Below, in pieces: positions 63,715 to 64,000 of a stretch of DNA of 64,000 nucleotides. The translations under genes were made by a program, and so were the position numbers. Under the pieces are notes generated by a model. That model did not search any database, was not told the origin of the DNA, and saw only the letters and a program-made list of their open reading frames with translations. Position 1 is the stretch's first letter; every line of letters starts with the position of its first letter. Origin of the DNA: Hyphomicrobiaceae bacterium (GTDB lineage Bacteria; Pseudomonadota; Alphaproteobacteria; Rhizobiales; Ancalomicrobiaceae); the NCBI GenBank assembly GCA_016793065.1, contig JAEULV010000139.1:37901-101900 (forward strand), written 5' to 3'.

Positions 63715-63743
63715 TTGACACCTCCGGGGTGTGGGCCTATAAA
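63715..63743 (+). promoter_or_regulatory. rrn promoter P1
   Basis: TTGACA, a 17-base spacer and TATAAA form a full-strength sigma70-type promoter about 260 bases before the right edge. Confidence 0.75.
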
Positions 63744-63889
63744 CCGCTCCAACGACGGCGGACACGCCGCTGGCGAACGGAAGGCCATCGCCTGATGGTT
63801 GGTTTGCTGGTGGATCTGCCGGGTTTCGGGGCCTGGTCCTGAGGGATTTGGTTTCGGACGCGACATTCGGATCTTTCGAGATTACGGTG

Positions 63890-63918
63890 TTGACAAGCGG
63901 GCCGCCAGTCGCTAGATC
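63890..63918 (+). promoter_or_regulatory. rrn promoter P2
   Basis: TTGACA, a 17-base spacer and TAGATC form a second promoter, about 60 bases upstream of the leader boxA. Tandem promoters are usual for rRNA operons. Confidence 0.65.
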
Positions 63919-63949
63919 GACGGCCTCTCGAATCGACTGCGGTCGGTTC

Positions 63950-64000
63950 TGTTCTTTGACAATTGAATATGAAGAAAGAGAAACGTGGACGGCGGAGTCC
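63950..64000 (+). other. rRNA operon leader with boxA
   Basis: TGTTCTTTGACA is a boxA-type antitermination signal. It is followed by AATTGAATATGAAG and a purine-rich leader, the sequence that precedes 16S rRNA in many alphaproteobacteria. The mature 16S gene is past the right edge. Confidence 0.8.

Noticed and set aside
1..64000. CRISPR arrays, tRNA genes, insertion sequences, prophage genes and integrases
   Set aside because: I looked through the intergenic regions and found no regularly spaced direct repeats, cloverleaf-like sequences, transposase or integrase frames, or phage structural genes. A covariance-model scan (tRNAscan-SE, Rfam) would be the decisive test.

Overview
The window is a GC-rich stretch of bacterial chromosome that reads as an alphaproteobacterium, most likely a Hyphomicrobiales member. 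The reasons are an RpoH-type sigma factor, a 41-residue type-B L36, DUF465, DUF1036, DUF2125 and DUF6165 genes, a Suv3-like helicase, CtrA-type boxes (TTAA-N7-TTAA), clustered GANTC (CcrM) sites, RIME-like palindromic repeats, and a methylsuccinyl-CoA dehydrogenase of the ethylmalonyl-CoA pathway. I cannot place it to genus. Almost all of the window is core or housekeeping DNA. I see no CRISPR array, insertion sequence, tRNA gene or prophage.

Layout. 0-8.4 kb: DMT transporter (cut by the window edge), galU, a lytic transglycosylase with a CtrA box upstream, a DUF459 SGNH protein, an RpoH sigma factor with an FNR/FixK-type box upstream, rpmJ with its own promoter and a leader hairpin, a TPR protein and an alpha/beta hydrolase. 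8.4-10.3 kb: a lower-GC two-gene unit of a cytoplasmic S8 (subtilisin-like) protease and a small protein resembling a protease propeptide/inhibitor. This is the most accessory-looking segment. 10.4-24.3 kb: SMP-30 lactonase, DUF6165, an ABC1 kinase coupled to DUF454, an SQR-like flavoprotein, an acyl-CoA synthetase, prpE, an MCP, and a polysaccharide flippase plus CelD-like GNAT pair. 24.4-32.2 kb: one leftward operon of long-chain acyl-CoA synthetase, livG, livH, livM, substrate-binding protein and livF, with palindromic elements between genes and TGC/GCA dyads upstream.

32.5-43.5 kb: N-formylglutamate amidohydrolase, DMT transporter, DUF1036, ubiG, MOSC protein, two divergent DUF465 genes, purE-purK, rpsU, a TPR lipoprotein and a cNMP-binding patatin. 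43.5-51.6 kb: motA-motB with a CtrA box, a KdsD-type isomerase, an outer-membrane barrel protein, two inverted RIME-like repeats, and a Suv3-like helicase with an RGG-rich tail. 51.6-53.15 kb: a 1.5-kb stretch without a convincing gene but with a dense GANTC cluster, several TTAACC motifs and one perfect CtrA box. 53.2-63.3 kb: DUF2125, ChaC, ferredoxin reductase, DMT transporter, mcd, an SDR, TspO, HIG1 and an M23 peptidase. 63.3-64 kb: upstream region of an rRNA operon with a perfect DnaA box, two sigma70-type promoters and a boxA; the 16S gene must begin just past the right edge.

Two themes link the genes. Carbon metabolism by acyl-CoA intermediates is represented by prpE, two acyl-CoA synthetases, mcd and the acyl-CoA synthetase-liv operon. 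Cell-cycle control is suggested by CtrA-type sites in front of the transglycosylase, the flagellar stator and the outer-membrane protein, and by the GANTC-rich gap. The regulatory assignments rest on motif reading alone.
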